DNA of 63,067 bases, from assembly GCA_024638445.1 (NCBI GenBank), contig JAHEKH010000004.1:1-63067 (forward strand), read 5' to 3'. The notes beneath the pieces were generated by a model. That model worked only from the letters and a program-made list of their open reading frames with translations, did no database searches and was not told where the DNA came from. Positions 1 to 8,603 of the stretch are shown here, in pieces (position 1 is the stretch's first letter; the number at the start of each line of letters is the position of its first letter). The translations under genes were made by a program, and so were the position numbers. The stretch comes from Gammaproteobacteria bacterium (lineage in GTDB: Bacteria > Pseudomonadota > Gammaproteobacteria > Steroidobacterales > JABDKV01).

Positions 1-6
1 TAACTT

Positions 7-145
7 CGGTGCCGGGCACTGACTATTTCTGACTATTTTGATGTTTTACATCCGGCACTACTATAGCCGAACCAGGCATCTTCAGGCGTTGTGCTGCATC
101 CGCTGTGGCCCCAGCGATCGTGAGTTTAGTCAGTGCCCGGCACCG
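7..145. repeat. Inverted pair of REP-like motifs
   Basis: The 19-base motif CGGTGCCGGGCACTGACTA at 7-25 recurs in inverted orientation at 127-145. The core GTGCCCGGCAC is itself an inverted repeat. About 100 bases without a convincing gene lie between the two copies. The same motif appears four more times at 755-918. The window starts inside this repeated sequence, as expected where an assembly breaks at a dispersed repeat. The resemblance to REP elements mobilised by RAYT-type transposases is an inference; no such transposase gene is in the window. Confidence 0.7.
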
Positions 146-155
146 GAGCGGAGCG

Positions 156-521
156 TCAATTACAGCGTGAAGTCAGTCCGATTGCGCCAACATTCAGTCG
201 CGTTCGCCCGACGTCCCAACTCGGTTGTGGCGCACTGGGCCACGTGTGAAAGACCAGGACCTCTTTGTCGGCCAGCGCCTGGTCGAAATGCTGAAACCCT
301 GACGCATCGCCGCCGAATTCTGCCTTGCAGCGCCGCGCGACCGATTCCACGGTATCGACGACCCAGTTTTTTTCGTTCACCAGGCGGGATGCGGACGCCA
401 GGGCTTCGGCATCGTTAGACGCGTCTATCCAGGCAACGACATAAGCTCCTCCGACCTCAAGATAATCGCGGGAATTCTCACCCGGCCGGGCTGTGAGCAC
501 GATAACGTAGAGTTCTTTCAT
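156..521 (-). CDS. Hypothetical protein (121 aa)
   Basis: Small soluble protein of unknown function; I do not recognise a named family. There is no signal peptide or membrane helix. The first half reads like a compact alpha/beta fold (MKELYVIVLTARPG, then GGAYVVAWIDA) and the second is acidic, ending in a VLVFHTWP segment followed by a less protein-like tail. AAGG lies about 8 bases upstream of the ATG at 521. The opposite-strand frame over this region is richer in Arg/Ser/Pro and less protein-like, which is why this strand was chosen. The gene is bracketed by REP-like palindromes, and the last ~25 residues may be altered by the repeat near its 3' end. Confidence 0.6.
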   Translation of the reverse strand: MKELYVIVLTARPGENSRDYLEVGGAYVVAWIDASNDAEALASASRLVNEKNWVVDTVESVARRCKAEFGGDASGFQHFDQALADKEVLVFHTWPSAPQPSWDVGRTRLNVGAIGLTSRCN

Positions 522-696
522 TTTTCAGCCTTGTATTTCAAGGGATTACCTAAAAATCTAGCTGGGATTCGGCAAAGACACCATGGGGAGAACCCTCACT
601 GGGTCCCACAAATTCACCTATGGGCCAGCGGTGTCGGGAATTGATAATTTCTGACTTTTGATCACCGGCATTGCCGGATCAGTCAATATTCAGGCG

Positions 697-779
697 AAAT
701 GCTGCTGCGCAGGGAGCAGGGCGGACATCAGTTTCCAGACCGGGGACAGTCCCGTTAGTCAGTGCCCGGCACCATGGTC
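697..779. repeat. REP-like compound repeat, copy 1
   Basis: An 83-base unit that recurs at 841-924 with a few substitutions and one indel. It contains two short palindromes in series: GGGACAGTCCC, then GTGCCCGGCAC inside TTAGTCAGTGCCCGGCACC (755-773). No gene is recognisable between 522 and 922; the stretch is made of these repeats plus about 170 bases (522-696) in which nothing is evident. Confidence 0.75.
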
Positions 780-786
780 TTTGGTC

Positions 787-834
787 TTAGTCAGTGCCCG
801 GTACCGTGGTCACGGTTAGTCAGTGCCCGGTACC
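787..834. repeat. Two tandem copies of the REP-like core
   Basis: TTAGTCAGTGCCCGGTACC occurs at 787-805 and again at 816-834, each followed by GTGGTCA. These copies carry GGTACC where the outer copies carry GGCACC. They fill the space between the two longer compound repeats. Confidence 0.75.
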
Positions 835-840
835 GTGGTC

Positions 841-924
841 AAATGCTTCTGCGCAGAGAGCAGAGCGGACATCAGTTTCCAGACCGGGCGACAGTCCCGT
901 TAGTCAGTGCCCGGCACCGTGGTC
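841..924. repeat. REP-like compound repeat, copy 2
   Basis: Second copy of the compound repeat seen at 697-779, ending in TTAGTCAGTGCCCGGCACC at 900-918 and GTGGTC. The stop codon of the sugar-phosphate transferase gene on the minus strand (923-925) overlaps its edge, so the element abuts the 3' end of that gene and may act as its terminator or mRNA-stabilising hairpin (inference). Confidence 0.75.
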
Positions 925-2368
925 AGGCTTCCTGCGCGGCGGCGACGAGGTCGCTGCCGACGACGCGGGAAAGGACGCGGTGGTCCATGGTGGAGACCAG
1001 CTTGTCGAGCGTGCCGCCTTCTTCGGCTGCGAGGACCTTGCGGCCGTCGTCCCAGGTGACCCGGAGTTCGCCCTCAGTCGCGGGGATGTGACGCTCGACG
1101 ACCAGCGTGGCGACGCGGGCGTTTTCGCGTCTCCATTCGCGGCTGGGGCCGCCGGCGGCGGGACGCAGTTCGAGACGGGCGGCCTCCAGGTCGTTGGCTG
1201 CGTCGACCAGCGCGAGCCACACCGTGTCAAAGTCCTGGGCGGTTGCCGCGGTGCGGGTAAAGCGGCGGTGGGTGCGGCGCAGGACCATGTTGCGCTCGCG
1301 TGTGCGCTTGATTTTCCGCCGGTCGAAGACGAAGCCGCCGACGCGGTGGATGAAAAGACAGATGGCCAGGATCGCTGCGCCGAAAACAGACGCGCTGAGG
1401 ATGCCGTTGGTCAGCGTTACCGTCATCGCGAACATCGCGCAGGCGGCACAGATCAGGTACAGGAACAAAACCGCCGAGCGATGACTCAGGCCCATGTCGA
1501 GCAGCTTGTGGTGTATATGTTCGCGGTCGCCCTGGAATGGGTGCTGCCCGCGAACCAGCCTGCGACCGAAGGCCAGCAGCGTGTCGAGAATCGGCAGGGC
1601 CAAAGCCAGCACCGGGGTAAGCAACGCCACGGTTGCCGCGCCCTTGGTGCTGGTCTGCAGCGAAGTCGCGGCGATTACGTAGCCGAGGAACAGGCTGCCT
1701 GTGTCACCCATGAAGATGCTGGCCGGGTTGAAGTTGAACACCAGGAAACCGATGAGGGCGCCGGCGAGCGCCGCCATGAACAGCATCATCAGCAGGTTGC
1801 CGTTGGCAAACGCCAGGGCGAACAGCGTTGCGGCAGCGAAGATGCCAACACCGGCGGCGAGACCGTCCAGCCCGTCGATGAGGTTCAGCGCATTGATCAG
1901 TCCGACGATCCACAGCACCGTCAGCGGGAACGCATAGACGCCCAGCGCCAGCTCGGCGCCGAACGGCAGCGAGATCACCTCGACGCGGAAACCGACGCCG
2001 TAAAGCATGATGGCAACCGCAACCTGGATTGCGAATTTCTCCACCGCGCCCACACCGACAAGGTCGTCGTAAATGCCTAGCAGAACGATAGGAATGCCGC
2101 CCAGCAGCAGCCCTGCCGCCATGGCCGGATCACCGGTGAACAGGCCGCCGGTTTCGCTGTCGACCAGGAAAAGGCCAACCAGCGGCAGGTAGAACGCTAT
2201 GACAATCGCGATACCACCGAGCCGGGGTATCGATTCCTTGTGAATCTTGCGGAAACTGGTATTGGGCGCTTCGACCGAACCGAAACGCTTCGCCGTATCG
2301 CGAACGAGCGGGGTTAACGCCAGGGCACAAGCCAGCGCCAGCAGGAAAGCTGTGGGAATGACAATCAT
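923..2368 (-). CDS. MraY/WecA-family polyprenyl-phosphate sugar-1-phosphate transferase
   Basis: Integral membrane enzyme predicted to move a sugar 1-phosphate from a UDP-sugar to undecaprenyl phosphate, the first membrane step of O-antigen, capsule or exopolysaccharide synthesis. About ten hydrophobic segments fill residues 1-345. Family motifs are visible: RLGG near residue 50, DDLVGV near 101, NALNLIDGLDGLAAG near 160, FNFNPASIFMGDTGS near 212, and HIHHK near 286. At 481 residues it is longer than typical WecA (about 360). The extra ~125 residues form a charged cytoplasmic tail of unknown role. Its ATG overlaps the stop of the upstream GT4 gene by 4 bases, so the two are probably co-translated. 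The sugar donor cannot be read from the sequence. Confidence 0.93.
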   Translation of the reverse strand: MIVIPTAFLLALACALALTPLVRDTAKRFGSVEAPNTSFRKIHKESIPRLGGIAIVIAFYLPLVGLFLVDSETGGLFTGDPAMAAGLLLGGIPIVLLGIYDDLVGVGAVEKFAIQVAVAIMLYGVGFRVEVISLPFGAELALGVYAFPLTVLWIVGLINALNLIDGLDGLAAGVGIFAAATLFALAFANGNLLMMLFMAALAGALIGFLVFNFNPASIFMGDTGSLFLGYVIAATSLQTSTKGAATVALLTPVLALALPILDTLLAFGRRLVRGQHPFQGDREHIHHKLLDMGLSHRSAVLFLYLICAACAMFAMTVTLTNGILSASVFGAAILAICLFIHRVGGFVFDRRKIKRTRERNMVLRRTHRRFTRTAATAQDFDTVWLALVDAANDLEAARLELRPAAGGPSREWRRENARVATLVVERHIPATEGELRVTWDDGRKVLAAEEGGTLDKLVSTMDHRVLSRVVGSDLVAAAQEA

Positions 2369-3588
2369 GACGCCAAGAGCTGTTTAAATAGTTGGATGTA
2401 ACGTCCTGTAGCCTGGCTGCGGTCGTGCCGGTTGACCGCGGCCTGGCGTGCCTTCTGTCCCATCTGGATGGCACGAGGCCGGTTAAGATACAGTTCGCTT
2501 ACTGCGTCTGCAATCCCTTGAGCCTGTTCAGGTTCTGTCACAAGTCCGGCCTCCTCATTGCGCAAGACACGGGCCACTTCGCCGTCCGTCGGCACCGCGG
2601 CCACCGCGGGACGGCCGCTGGCGAGGATTCCGTAGAGCTTTGACGGCACTACCAGCCCCGTGGCCGACCGCCGCTGCAGGATCAGCGCCACGTCGGCAGC
2701 CGACAGCGACTCGGCCAGGTTCTCCTTGTCCTGATACGGCAGGAAACGCACATTCTTCAGTCCGCGCTGCCGAACCTGCTGTTCCACCTCGCTCCGGGCC
2801 GGTCCCTCGCCGACGATTACCAGCACCAGGTCGTCGAGTCCGGCAAGCCGTGCGGCCACGTCCGGCAGGATTTCAACGCCATGGGCCCGGCCCAGGTTGC
2901 CGGAATACATGACAACGAACCTGCCGTTTAGACCGTGTTCAGTTCGGAAGCGATTCTCGCGTTCCAGGGGCACGATGGCCGACGTATCGGCCCAGTTGCC
3001 GATGACCTCGATATTGTCCAGCGTCGGATCGGACGCCTGCACCCGGCGGCGCATGTCGTCACCGATGACGACCACCCGGTCGGCACGGCGCCGCAGCCCG
3101 CGCTCGATTCGACGGCTGACGGAGGTGACCGGCCCTTCGCCCAGCACACCCAGCGCCTGGCCCAGCTCGGGGTAGACGTCCTGCAGGTTGTAGACGAAGC
3201 GGCGTCCCGGCAGCCACGCCAGCACCCGGGCGAGTACACCGGCCAGCAGGGGCGGCGTGGACTGAGCAAAGACGATATCCACCTTGCGCAGGAACAGCGC
3301 CCGAAAACCCGCCGCCATGAAGTAGCCGGCGAACGGCAGCAGGCGTGACCAGACGCCACGCCGGCCAGTGCGCGGCACACCCAGCCAGTGGATTTCCACG
3401 CCGTTCCGCAGCTCTTTCTGCAGCAGCCGGTAGCCGCCGCCCGCTGACTGGTCGAGATAACTGGGCCGGGAAGCGAGAACCACTGGCTGATAGCCGGCGG
3501 CCGCCAGGTCCTCGGCCAGTTCGGCCACCAGCTGACCGGTGGCCGCCACGTCAGGAGGATAGTGCGGTGACAGGATAAGCACACGCAT
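2365..3588 (-). CDS. GT4-family glycosyltransferase (WbuB-like)
   Basis: Cytoplasmic GT-B glycosyltransferase predicted to extend a lipid-linked sugar in surface polysaccharide synthesis. The N-terminal Rossmann half begins MRVLILSPHYPPDV and carries the usual glycine-poor acceptor loop with GQLVAELAEDLAAAGY. The C-terminal donor half has VMYSGNLGRAHGVE near residue 228 and SKLYGILASGRPAVA near 315, typical of GT4. The frame stays open for 63 codons upstream, but that extension is Arg/Pro-rich and unlike the family; the ATG at 3588 is the natural start. The 4-base overlap with the transferase downstream indicates one operon, matching initiating and second sugar transferases. Confidence 0.9.
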   Translation of the reverse strand: MRVLILSPHYPPDVAATGQLVAELAEDLAAAGYQPVVLASRPSYLDQSAGGGYRLLQKELRNGVEIHWLGVPRTGRRGVWSRLLPFAGYFMAAGFRALFLRKVDIVFAQSTPPLLAGVLARVLAWLPGRRFVYNLQDVYPELGQALGVLGEGPVTSVSRRIERGLRRRADRVVVIGDDMRRRVQASDPTLDNIEVIGNWADTSAIVPLERENRFRTEHGLNGRFVVMYSGNLGRAHGVEILPDVAARLAGLDDLVLVIVGEGPARSEVEQQVRQRGLKNVRFLPYQDKENLAESLSAADVALILQRRSATGLVVPSKLYGILASGRPAVAAVPTDGEVARVLRNEEAGLVTEPEQAQGIADAVSELYLNRPRAIQMGQKARQAAVNRHDRSQATGRYIQLFKQLLAS

Positions 3589-3975
3589 GGATTGCCGGGC
3601 ACTCCTCTGAAGTGTCGGGTTGCCGTCGATGACCTTAAAATCGCGCGTCACTGGCCGCCGTAGCCGGGTGCGGACAGGCGAGTGTAAAGGAATTAACGCC
3701 GCCGGCGGCTGTGGGCCGCGGCCGGACCGTTGCGAACCGGCCTTGACCGGCCGGCCGGGTGCGCCCTGCTCTTGCATTCTGCTGGCTTCTTGTTCCCTGT
3801 CGAAGGGCGTAAGTTAGCCGCCCATCCCCCGTCGAACTGTGACGGGGGTCACAGGCAACGCTTAAATTGCTTGCAGCTCAGGTAGTTGCTCCGCTCCGGG
3901 AGGCTTTCGGGACGAATCCGGGTGCAACGGGTATCATTTGGCGCCCGATTGACCCCCAGCTACAGGAACAACGAT
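3589..3975. other. Divergent intergenic region (387 bp)
   Basis: Lies between the minus-strand polysaccharide genes and the plus-strand M28 peptidase. Short open frames here are Arg/Pro-rich and not convincing. The one clear signal is the palindrome at 3838-3853, described separately. No sigma-70 hexamer pair could be called with confidence. Confidence 0.6.
3838..3853. promoter_or_regulatory. Candidate CRP/Vfr/Clp-type operator
   Basis: TGTGACGGGGGTCACA is an exact TGTGA-N6-TCACA palindrome, the core recognised by CRP-family regulators. Its centre is about 130 bases upstream of the M28 peptidase ATG and 258 bases upstream of the GT4 start. It could control either gene or both. Binding is an inference from the match alone; no CRP gene is in the window. 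Confidence 0.5.
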
Positions 3976-5673
3976 ATGCGCTTCGCCCGCTACCTGCCCC
4001 TCGCCCTCGCCTTCCTCATCACTGGCTGCGAACAGGGCAGCGACCCTGCCGAACCGGTGAAGTCCGCGGAAAGCCCTGCCTCTGCGACGGCAACGGCCGG
4101 AACCGGCATGGATGCCATCGACGCCGAATCGTATCGCCCGCGGGTCAAAACACTCGCCTCGGACGAGTTCGAGGGACGCGCGCCGTTCACCGAGGGCGAG
4201 AAGAAGACCATCGAATTTCTCCGCGAGGAGTTTGCCGGGGCAGGTTTGCAGCCCGGTAACGGCGACAGCTGGTACCAGGAGGTTCCGCTGGTCGAAATTA
4301 CGGCGACTGAAACGAGCGCCGTTTTCGAATCCGACGTCGAACGGCCACTGGAACTGGGCGAGGATTCGGTTATCTGGACCAAGCGGGTCACCGATGAAGT
4401 CGAGCTCAGCGACAGCGAAGTGGTCTTCGTCGGCTATGGCATCGTCGCGCCGGAGTACGACTGGAACGACTACGAGGGTCTCGACGTCGCCGGCAAAACG
4501 GTCGTCATGCTGGTGAACGATCCCGGCTATGCGACCCAGGATGCAAAGCTGTTTAACGGCAACGCAATGACGTATTATGGCCGCTGGACCTACAAGTACG
4601 AAGAAGCCGCGCGCCAGGGCGCCGCCGGCGCAATCGTTATCCATGAAACCGGCCCGGCCGGTTATCCGTTCGAAGTCGTTACCGGCGGCTGGACCGGGCC
4701 GCAGTTCGACCTGGTCGCACCCGACAAGAACTTCTCCCGCCCGGTGATCGAGGGCTGGATCAACAGCAAGCTGGCCGAGGAGATCTTTGCCTCGGCGGCG
4801 ATAACGCTGAACGATGCACGGCGCGAGGCGCTGCACGCCGATTTTCAGCCACGTGCGCTGCCGCTTACGCTCTCGGCGCGCATCACCAACACCTATCGCA
4901 CCTCCACCTCGAACAACGTCGTTGGCCTGCTGCCGGGCACAGATGCTGCCGACGAATACGTGATCTACATGGCGCACTGGGACCACATGGGCCGCGATCC
5001 GTCACTCGAAGGCGACCAGATCTTCAACGGCGCCGTGGACAACGCGACCGGCACCGCGGCTCTCATCGAGATTGCGGAAGCCTTTGCCACGATGGACCCG
5101 CCGCCCCGCCGGTCCATCGTGTTTGCCGCGGTAACGGCCGAGGAATCCGGATTGCTGGGCTCACGTCACTACGGCACCAATCCGATTTATCCGCTGCAGC
5201 AGACTGTCGCAGGGATCAACATGGACGGCCTAAACGTGCATGGCCGCACCCGTGATGTCGCCGTGGTCGGGATGGGGCACTCCGAGCTGGAGCATTACCT
5301 GGAACGCGCGGCGCGCAGGCAGGACCGGACGATCGTCGCGGAGCCGACCCCGGAGAAAGGCTTCTTCTATCGCTCCGATCATTTCAATCTCGCCAAGCAG
5401 GGCGTGCCGGTGCTGTACGCCGAGAGCGGCTTCGACTATCGCGACGGCGGCGCCGCCCGTGGCGCGGAACTGGCGAAAGACTGGATTGCTAACCGCTATC
5501 ACAAGGTCGGCGACGAGTATCGCGAGGACTGGGATTTTTCCGGCGCGATCGAGGATATCCAGCTCTACTACATGATCGGGCGCGAGCTGGCCGCCGGTGA
5601 CGACTGGCCCGAGTGGTTTGCCAGCAGCGAGTTTCGCGCAATTCGCGAAGCCAGCCTGGGCGCTACACGCTGA
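3976..5673 (+). CDS. M28-family zinc aminopeptidase lipoprotein with PA domain
   Basis: Predicted exported, lipid-anchored di-zinc exopeptidase that trims peptides outside the cytoplasmic membrane. A lipoprotein signal peptide (MRFARYLPLALAFLITGC, Cys18) begins at the ATG at 3976, preceded by AGGA; the frame extends upstream but lacks a signal sequence there. A protease-associated domain occupies roughly residues 130-290. The M28 core follows with HWDHMG, GAVDNATGTAAL, TAEESGLLGS, the NMDG segment and YRSDHFN. These match the five zinc ligands and the catalytic Glu of the family. Length (565 aa) fits PA-containing M28 enzymes. The methyltransferase gene begins one base after its stop, suggesting a shared transcript. 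Confidence 0.92.
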   Translation: MRFARYLPLALAFLITGCEQGSDPAEPVKSAESPASATATAGTGMDAIDAESYRPRVKTLASDEFEGRAPFTEGEKKTIEFLREEFAGAGLQPGNGDSWYQEVPLVEITATETSAVFESDVERPLELGEDSVIWTKRVTDEVELSDSEVVFVGYGIVAPEYDWNDYEGLDVAGKTVVMLVNDPGYATQDAKLFNGNAMTYYGRWTYKYEEAARQGAAGAIVIHETGPAGYPFEVVTGGWTGPQFDLVAPDKNFSRPVIEGWINSKLAEEIFASAAITLNDARREALHADFQPRALPLTLSARITNTYRTSTSNNVVGLLPGTDAADEYVIYMAHWDHMGRDPSLEGDQIFNGAVDNATGTAALIEIAEAFATMDPPPRRSIVFAAVTAEESGLLGSRHYGTNPIYPLQQTVAGINMDGLNVHGRTRDVAVVGMGHSELEHYLERAARRQDRTIVAEPTPEKGFFYRSDHFNLAKQGVPVLYAESGFDYRDGGAARGAELAKDWIANRYHKVGDEYREDWDFSGAIEDIQLYYMIGRELAAGDDWPEWFASSEFRAIREASLGATR

Positions 5674-5674
5674 C

Positions 5675-6412
5675 GTGGGCCGGCCGCTCGTCCAGCGGGT
5701 CTATCCGGAACACCGTTTTGGCGGTTTCACCCGCCACGACGGTACCGTGCAGTTCTACACCCGCGTCCAGTCGCTGCTGGCCGTTGGCCAGACAGTGCTG
5801 GATGTCGGCTGTGGGCGCGGCGAGTACCAGGACGATACCAGCGCCTACCGTCGCGGCCTGCGCATCCTGAAGCGCGACGGCCTGAAGGTGATCGGCATCG
5901 ATGTCGACGACGCGGCTTCGGCGAACCCTTATCTCGACGAGTTCAGGCTGATCGAGGATCTCGACACCTGGCCCGTGGAAGACGAATCGGTCGATGTGGT
6001 CGTGTCCGACTACGTGCTGGAGCACGTGGCCAATCCTGACCGGTTTTTTTCAGAGCTGACCCGGGTACTGAAACCCGGCGGGATATTTTGTGCGCGCACG
6101 CCTAACGCGTGGAGCTATGTCGGAATACTCGCGCGCCTCATTCCCAACCGACTGCATGCAAAAGTCACCGGGTTCGCCCAGGAGGGCCGCAAGTCGATCG
6201 ATGTCTTCCCGACGGTTTATGCCTGCAACACCCGGCGCAGCGTGAGCCGCTACCTGCGCGCCAGCGGTCTGGAGCCGGTGGTCTACCGGTTCGAGCCCGA
6301 ACCCACCTATGCGTCGTTTTCCCCGGTGGTTTACCGGCTGACCGCCTGGCTGCACCGCCTGCTGCCGCCACCGTTGCAGTCGCAGCTGATGATTTTTGCC
6401 TCCCGCGCGTGA
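5675..6412 (+). CDS. Class I SAM-dependent methyltransferase
   Basis: Soluble methyltransferase, substrate unknown. Motif I is VLDVGCGRGEY, the acidic post-I residue is in VIGIDVDDA, and motif III/IV appears as SDYVLEHVANPDRFFSEL with LKPGGIF following, all typical of the Methyltransf_11 fold. The C-terminal ~90 residues are Arg/aromatic-rich and could bind substrate. I chose GTG at 5675, just after the M28 stop; an ATG at 5597 inside the M28 gene would add 26 residues without family character. Similar proteins often act on polysaccharide or quinone intermediates, but nothing here settles which. Confidence 0.85.
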   Translation: MGRPLVQRVYPEHRFGGFTRHDGTVQFYTRVQSLLAVGQTVLDVGCGRGEYQDDTSAYRRGLRILKRDGLKVIGIDVDDAASANPYLDEFRLIEDLDTWPVEDESVDVVVSDYVLEHVANPDRFFSELTRVLKPGGIFCARTPNAWSYVGILARLIPNRLHAKVTGFAQEGRKSIDVFPTVYACNTRRSVSRYLRASGLEPVVYRFEPEPTYASFSPVVYRLTAWLHRLLPPPLQSQLMIFASRA

Positions 6413-6467
6413 ACCCGCGGCAACTCTGCCGGTCTGAATTTATGCGACATTGCCCGGTGAAAAAACG

Positions 6468-7148
6468 ATGAAAAGCCTCTACTTCCTGCTGCTGGCGGTA
6501 CTGCTGCCGGCAACAGCCCCCGCCGAGGAGTTGGGCGAATGGGCCCGCTTCGTACCCGCCGACCGCCAGGTCACCGCCGAGGTCATGGTCTTCGACGTGC
6601 CTCAGGACATCACGGAAATCTCGATGCGGATCCAGCGGGCTGCGGAAGCCAGGCCGGAATGGTTTCGTGAGTACTCGAAACAGGCAAGACCCGGCCAGGC
6701 GCTTCCCTGGCACGAGAACATGGGTATTACCGAGGCCGAGTACCGGCGGCTGCTGACGGGCGCCCACGAACTCGTGCTGACCAAGGCCGGCGACGTGGAC
6801 ATCGTGTTTACCGTCACGGATGACGCCGTCACGCTGTCGGGGCTGCCGATGGCGCCGCCCCACGACACGCTAACCTATACGCCGCGTGACAATGCCGTGC
6901 GCACGGCTTACGGGGTGCTGACCGACAGCCGGCCCATGGAGGCGAACCAGGGCCTGCCCGAGGGCCAGTGGGAAGGCCTGCAGTGGCGCATGGTGCGTAC
7001 GACCGGACCGCGGGGACCGGCCAACGTGAAGCTGGCGATAGGACAACAGGCGGGCAAAAAGCTGCGGATGATCTACCTCGATGTGAACATCCAGCAGGAC
7101 GGCATTCCCGACCGGTTCAACTACGTGCTGCTCTACGAGGGCGACTGA
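6468..7148 (+). CDS. Secreted hypothetical protein
   Basis: 226-residue protein with a clear Sec signal peptide (MKSLYFLLLAVLLPATAPAEE) and a periplasmic or secreted body that I cannot place in a named family. The body is mixed alpha/beta with no Cys residues and no metal motif. The ATG at 6468 is preferred over 6450 because it puts the hydrophobic core directly after the charged N terminus. Its stop overlaps the start of the next gene (TGATG), so the two small secreted proteins are probably translated together. Confidence 0.8.
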   Translation: MKSLYFLLLAVLLPATAPAEELGEWARFVPADRQVTAEVMVFDVPQDITEISMRIQRAAEARPEWFREYSKQARPGQALPWHENMGITEAEYRRLLTGAHELVLTKAGDVDIVFTVTDDAVTLSGLPMAPPHDTLTYTPRDNAVRTAYGVLTDSRPMEANQGLPEGQWEGLQWRMVRTTGPRGPANVKLAIGQQAGKKLRMIYLDVNIQQDGIPDRFNYVLLYEGD

Positions 7149-7663
7149 TGCCCCGGTGGATTGCCGCCATGGTGTTCGTCCTGGCTGCCGGCGTCACGGC
7201 TGCGGATGATCCGGGTTTCGACTGCGAGATCATGACCACGGCCTACGAGAACCTGGAGCGGGGCTGTTTCACTGCGCAACGTGAACTGCGAATCACGCTG
7301 AACGACAAGCTGCGGGTGCACGAGTTTGCCCGGATCGATTACCGGGCCGGGAAGCTCGAAGTGGATATTCTCGAACGGCCCGTAGACGACAAGAACATGG
7401 GTGCGGAAGGAGACAGCGACATGGCCCTGTCGATTCCCTTCAGCTGCGCGACCCTGGCAAAGACGGATGACCATACCTTCGAACTGACCGGCACCGGGGA
7501 CCCGGAACGGGTCACCTTCGACTATCGTCCGGAGACCCTGGTGCTCATGCCCCGGCGCTGGTTTTTCGAAACTACAGAGCGCTTCCTGTTCAGGAAATTC
7601 CGCATTCATGCCGAAGCCGTATACAGCGACGTCGAATACACCGGCTGCGTGACCAGCCCCTAG
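7148..7663 (+). CDS. Secreted hypothetical protein
   Basis: 171-residue protein with an N-terminal signal peptide (MPRWIAAMVFVLAAGVTAADD) and a mature domain containing four Cys (in DCEIM, GCFTAQ, FSCATL and the C-terminal GCVTS), enough for two disulfides in the periplasm. No named family recognised. The start codon shares one base with the stop of the upstream secreted protein. Their common export signal and coupling suggest a joint function, which the sequence does not reveal. Confidence 0.8.
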   Translation: MPRWIAAMVFVLAAGVTAADDPGFDCEIMTTAYENLERGCFTAQRELRITLNDKLRVHEFARIDYRAGKLEVDILERPVDDKNMGAEGDSDMALSIPFSCATLAKTDDHTFELTGTGDPERVTFDYRPETLVLMPRRWFFETTERFLFRKFRIHAEAVYSDVEYTGCVTSP

Positions 7664-7751
7664 ACCCCGCCGGCCGCACCCGGTGACGCTGCCGGCGCGC
7701 AGCGAAACCGTTATATTGTGTCGGCCCACCACCCGGGACGGAGTAACCGAC

Positions 7752-8603
7752 TTGGATAACCTTTTTCTCGACAGCCTGCGGGAGAGTTGGCAGCAGTTCG
7801 TCGTTGCAGCACCGCGTTTCGCGCTGGCCCTGGCGGTCCTGGCCGCTTTCTGGATTTTCGGGCGACTGATGGCACGCGGATTGAGGGCGCTGCTGGACCG
7901 CAGCGATCTCGCCGAAGCTCACCTCGGGTTTTTTCGCCGGCTGGTAACCTGGATTTTTGTGCTGATTGGCGCCGCCGTGGCGCTGGACATCATTGGACTC
8001 AGCGGCGCGGCCAGTGGTCTGCTTGCCGGCGGTGGTATTACCGCCGTGGTGCTGGGTTTTGCGTTTCGCGAAATCGGCGAGAATTTCCTGGCCGGATTTT
8101 TCCTGGCTTTTAGCCGCCCCTTCAACCTCGGTGACCTGATCGAGTCGAATGGTCTGCAGGGTGTCGTCAGGGAAATCTCGCTACGATCGACGCACATTCG
8201 GTCGGCGGACGGTCGCGATATCTACATTCCCAGCAGCAAGATATTCAAAGAACCCCTGATCAACTTCACCCGCGACGGGTTGCGACGCCATAATTTTTCG
8301 ATTGGTGTTGCCTATTCCGAAGACATCGACAGAGTATGTGGCCTGCTGCTGCGCACCGTCATCGAAAGCGGTTACGTGCTGGAAAAGCCCGGGCCTTTTG
8401 CCGGGATTACCAACTTCCAGACCGCATTTGTGGAAGTGACGGTGCGAGTCTGGGTCGATGCGTTCAATCCGCCCCCGGACGTGTCCGATTCGCGATCGGC
8501 CATCATGTCGCTGTGTCGCCGGGCACTGGTCGAGGCGGGCTATACGCTGAGTTCCGACGTCAGCCAGGCGATCGAGCTGGTCAACAAGCCGCCGGCGAGC
8601 TAG
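7752..8603 (+). CDS. MscS-family mechanosensitive channel
   Basis: Small-conductance mechanosensitive channel of the inner membrane, releasing solutes on hypo-osmotic shock. Three N-terminal hydrophobic segments are followed by the glycine/alanine-rich pore helix (SGAASGLLAGGGITAVV) and the MscS beta domain (RPFNLGDLIES, then STHIRSADGRDIYIPSSKI). Length 283 is close to E. coli MscS (286). The TTG at 7752 has GGAG about 9 bases upstream and starts right before the first helix; a GTG at 7683 would add 23 residues. The 3' end overlaps the convergent gene by 4 bases. Confidence 0.9.
   Translation: MDNLFLDSLRESWQQFVVAAPRFALALAVLAAFWIFGRLMARGLRALLDRSDLAEAHLGFFRRLVTWIFVLIGAAVALDIIGLSGAASGLLAGGGITAVVLGFAFREIGENFLAGFFLAFSRPFNLGDLIESNGLQGVVREISLRSTHIRSADGRDIYIPSSKIFKEPLINFTRDGLRRHNFSIGVAYSEDIDRVCGLLLRTVIESGYVLEKPGPFAGITNFQTAFVEVTVRVWVDAFNPPPDVSDSRSAIMSLCRRALVEAGYTLSSDVSQAIELVNKPPAS

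Noticed and set aside
38-418. 126-residue plus-strand frame
   Set aside because: Arg/Ser/Pro-rich with no fold-like pattern; it crosses a REP-like copy and opposes the more protein-like minus-strand gene.
794-2080. 428-residue plus-strand frame over the sugar transferase gene
   Set aside because: It is the mirror of a well-supported membrane enzyme with all family motifs; the plus-strand product has no recognisable pattern.
3620-3817. 65-residue plus-strand frame in the divergent region
   Set aside because: No ribosome site or fold-like pattern; it lies in a region expected to hold promoters.
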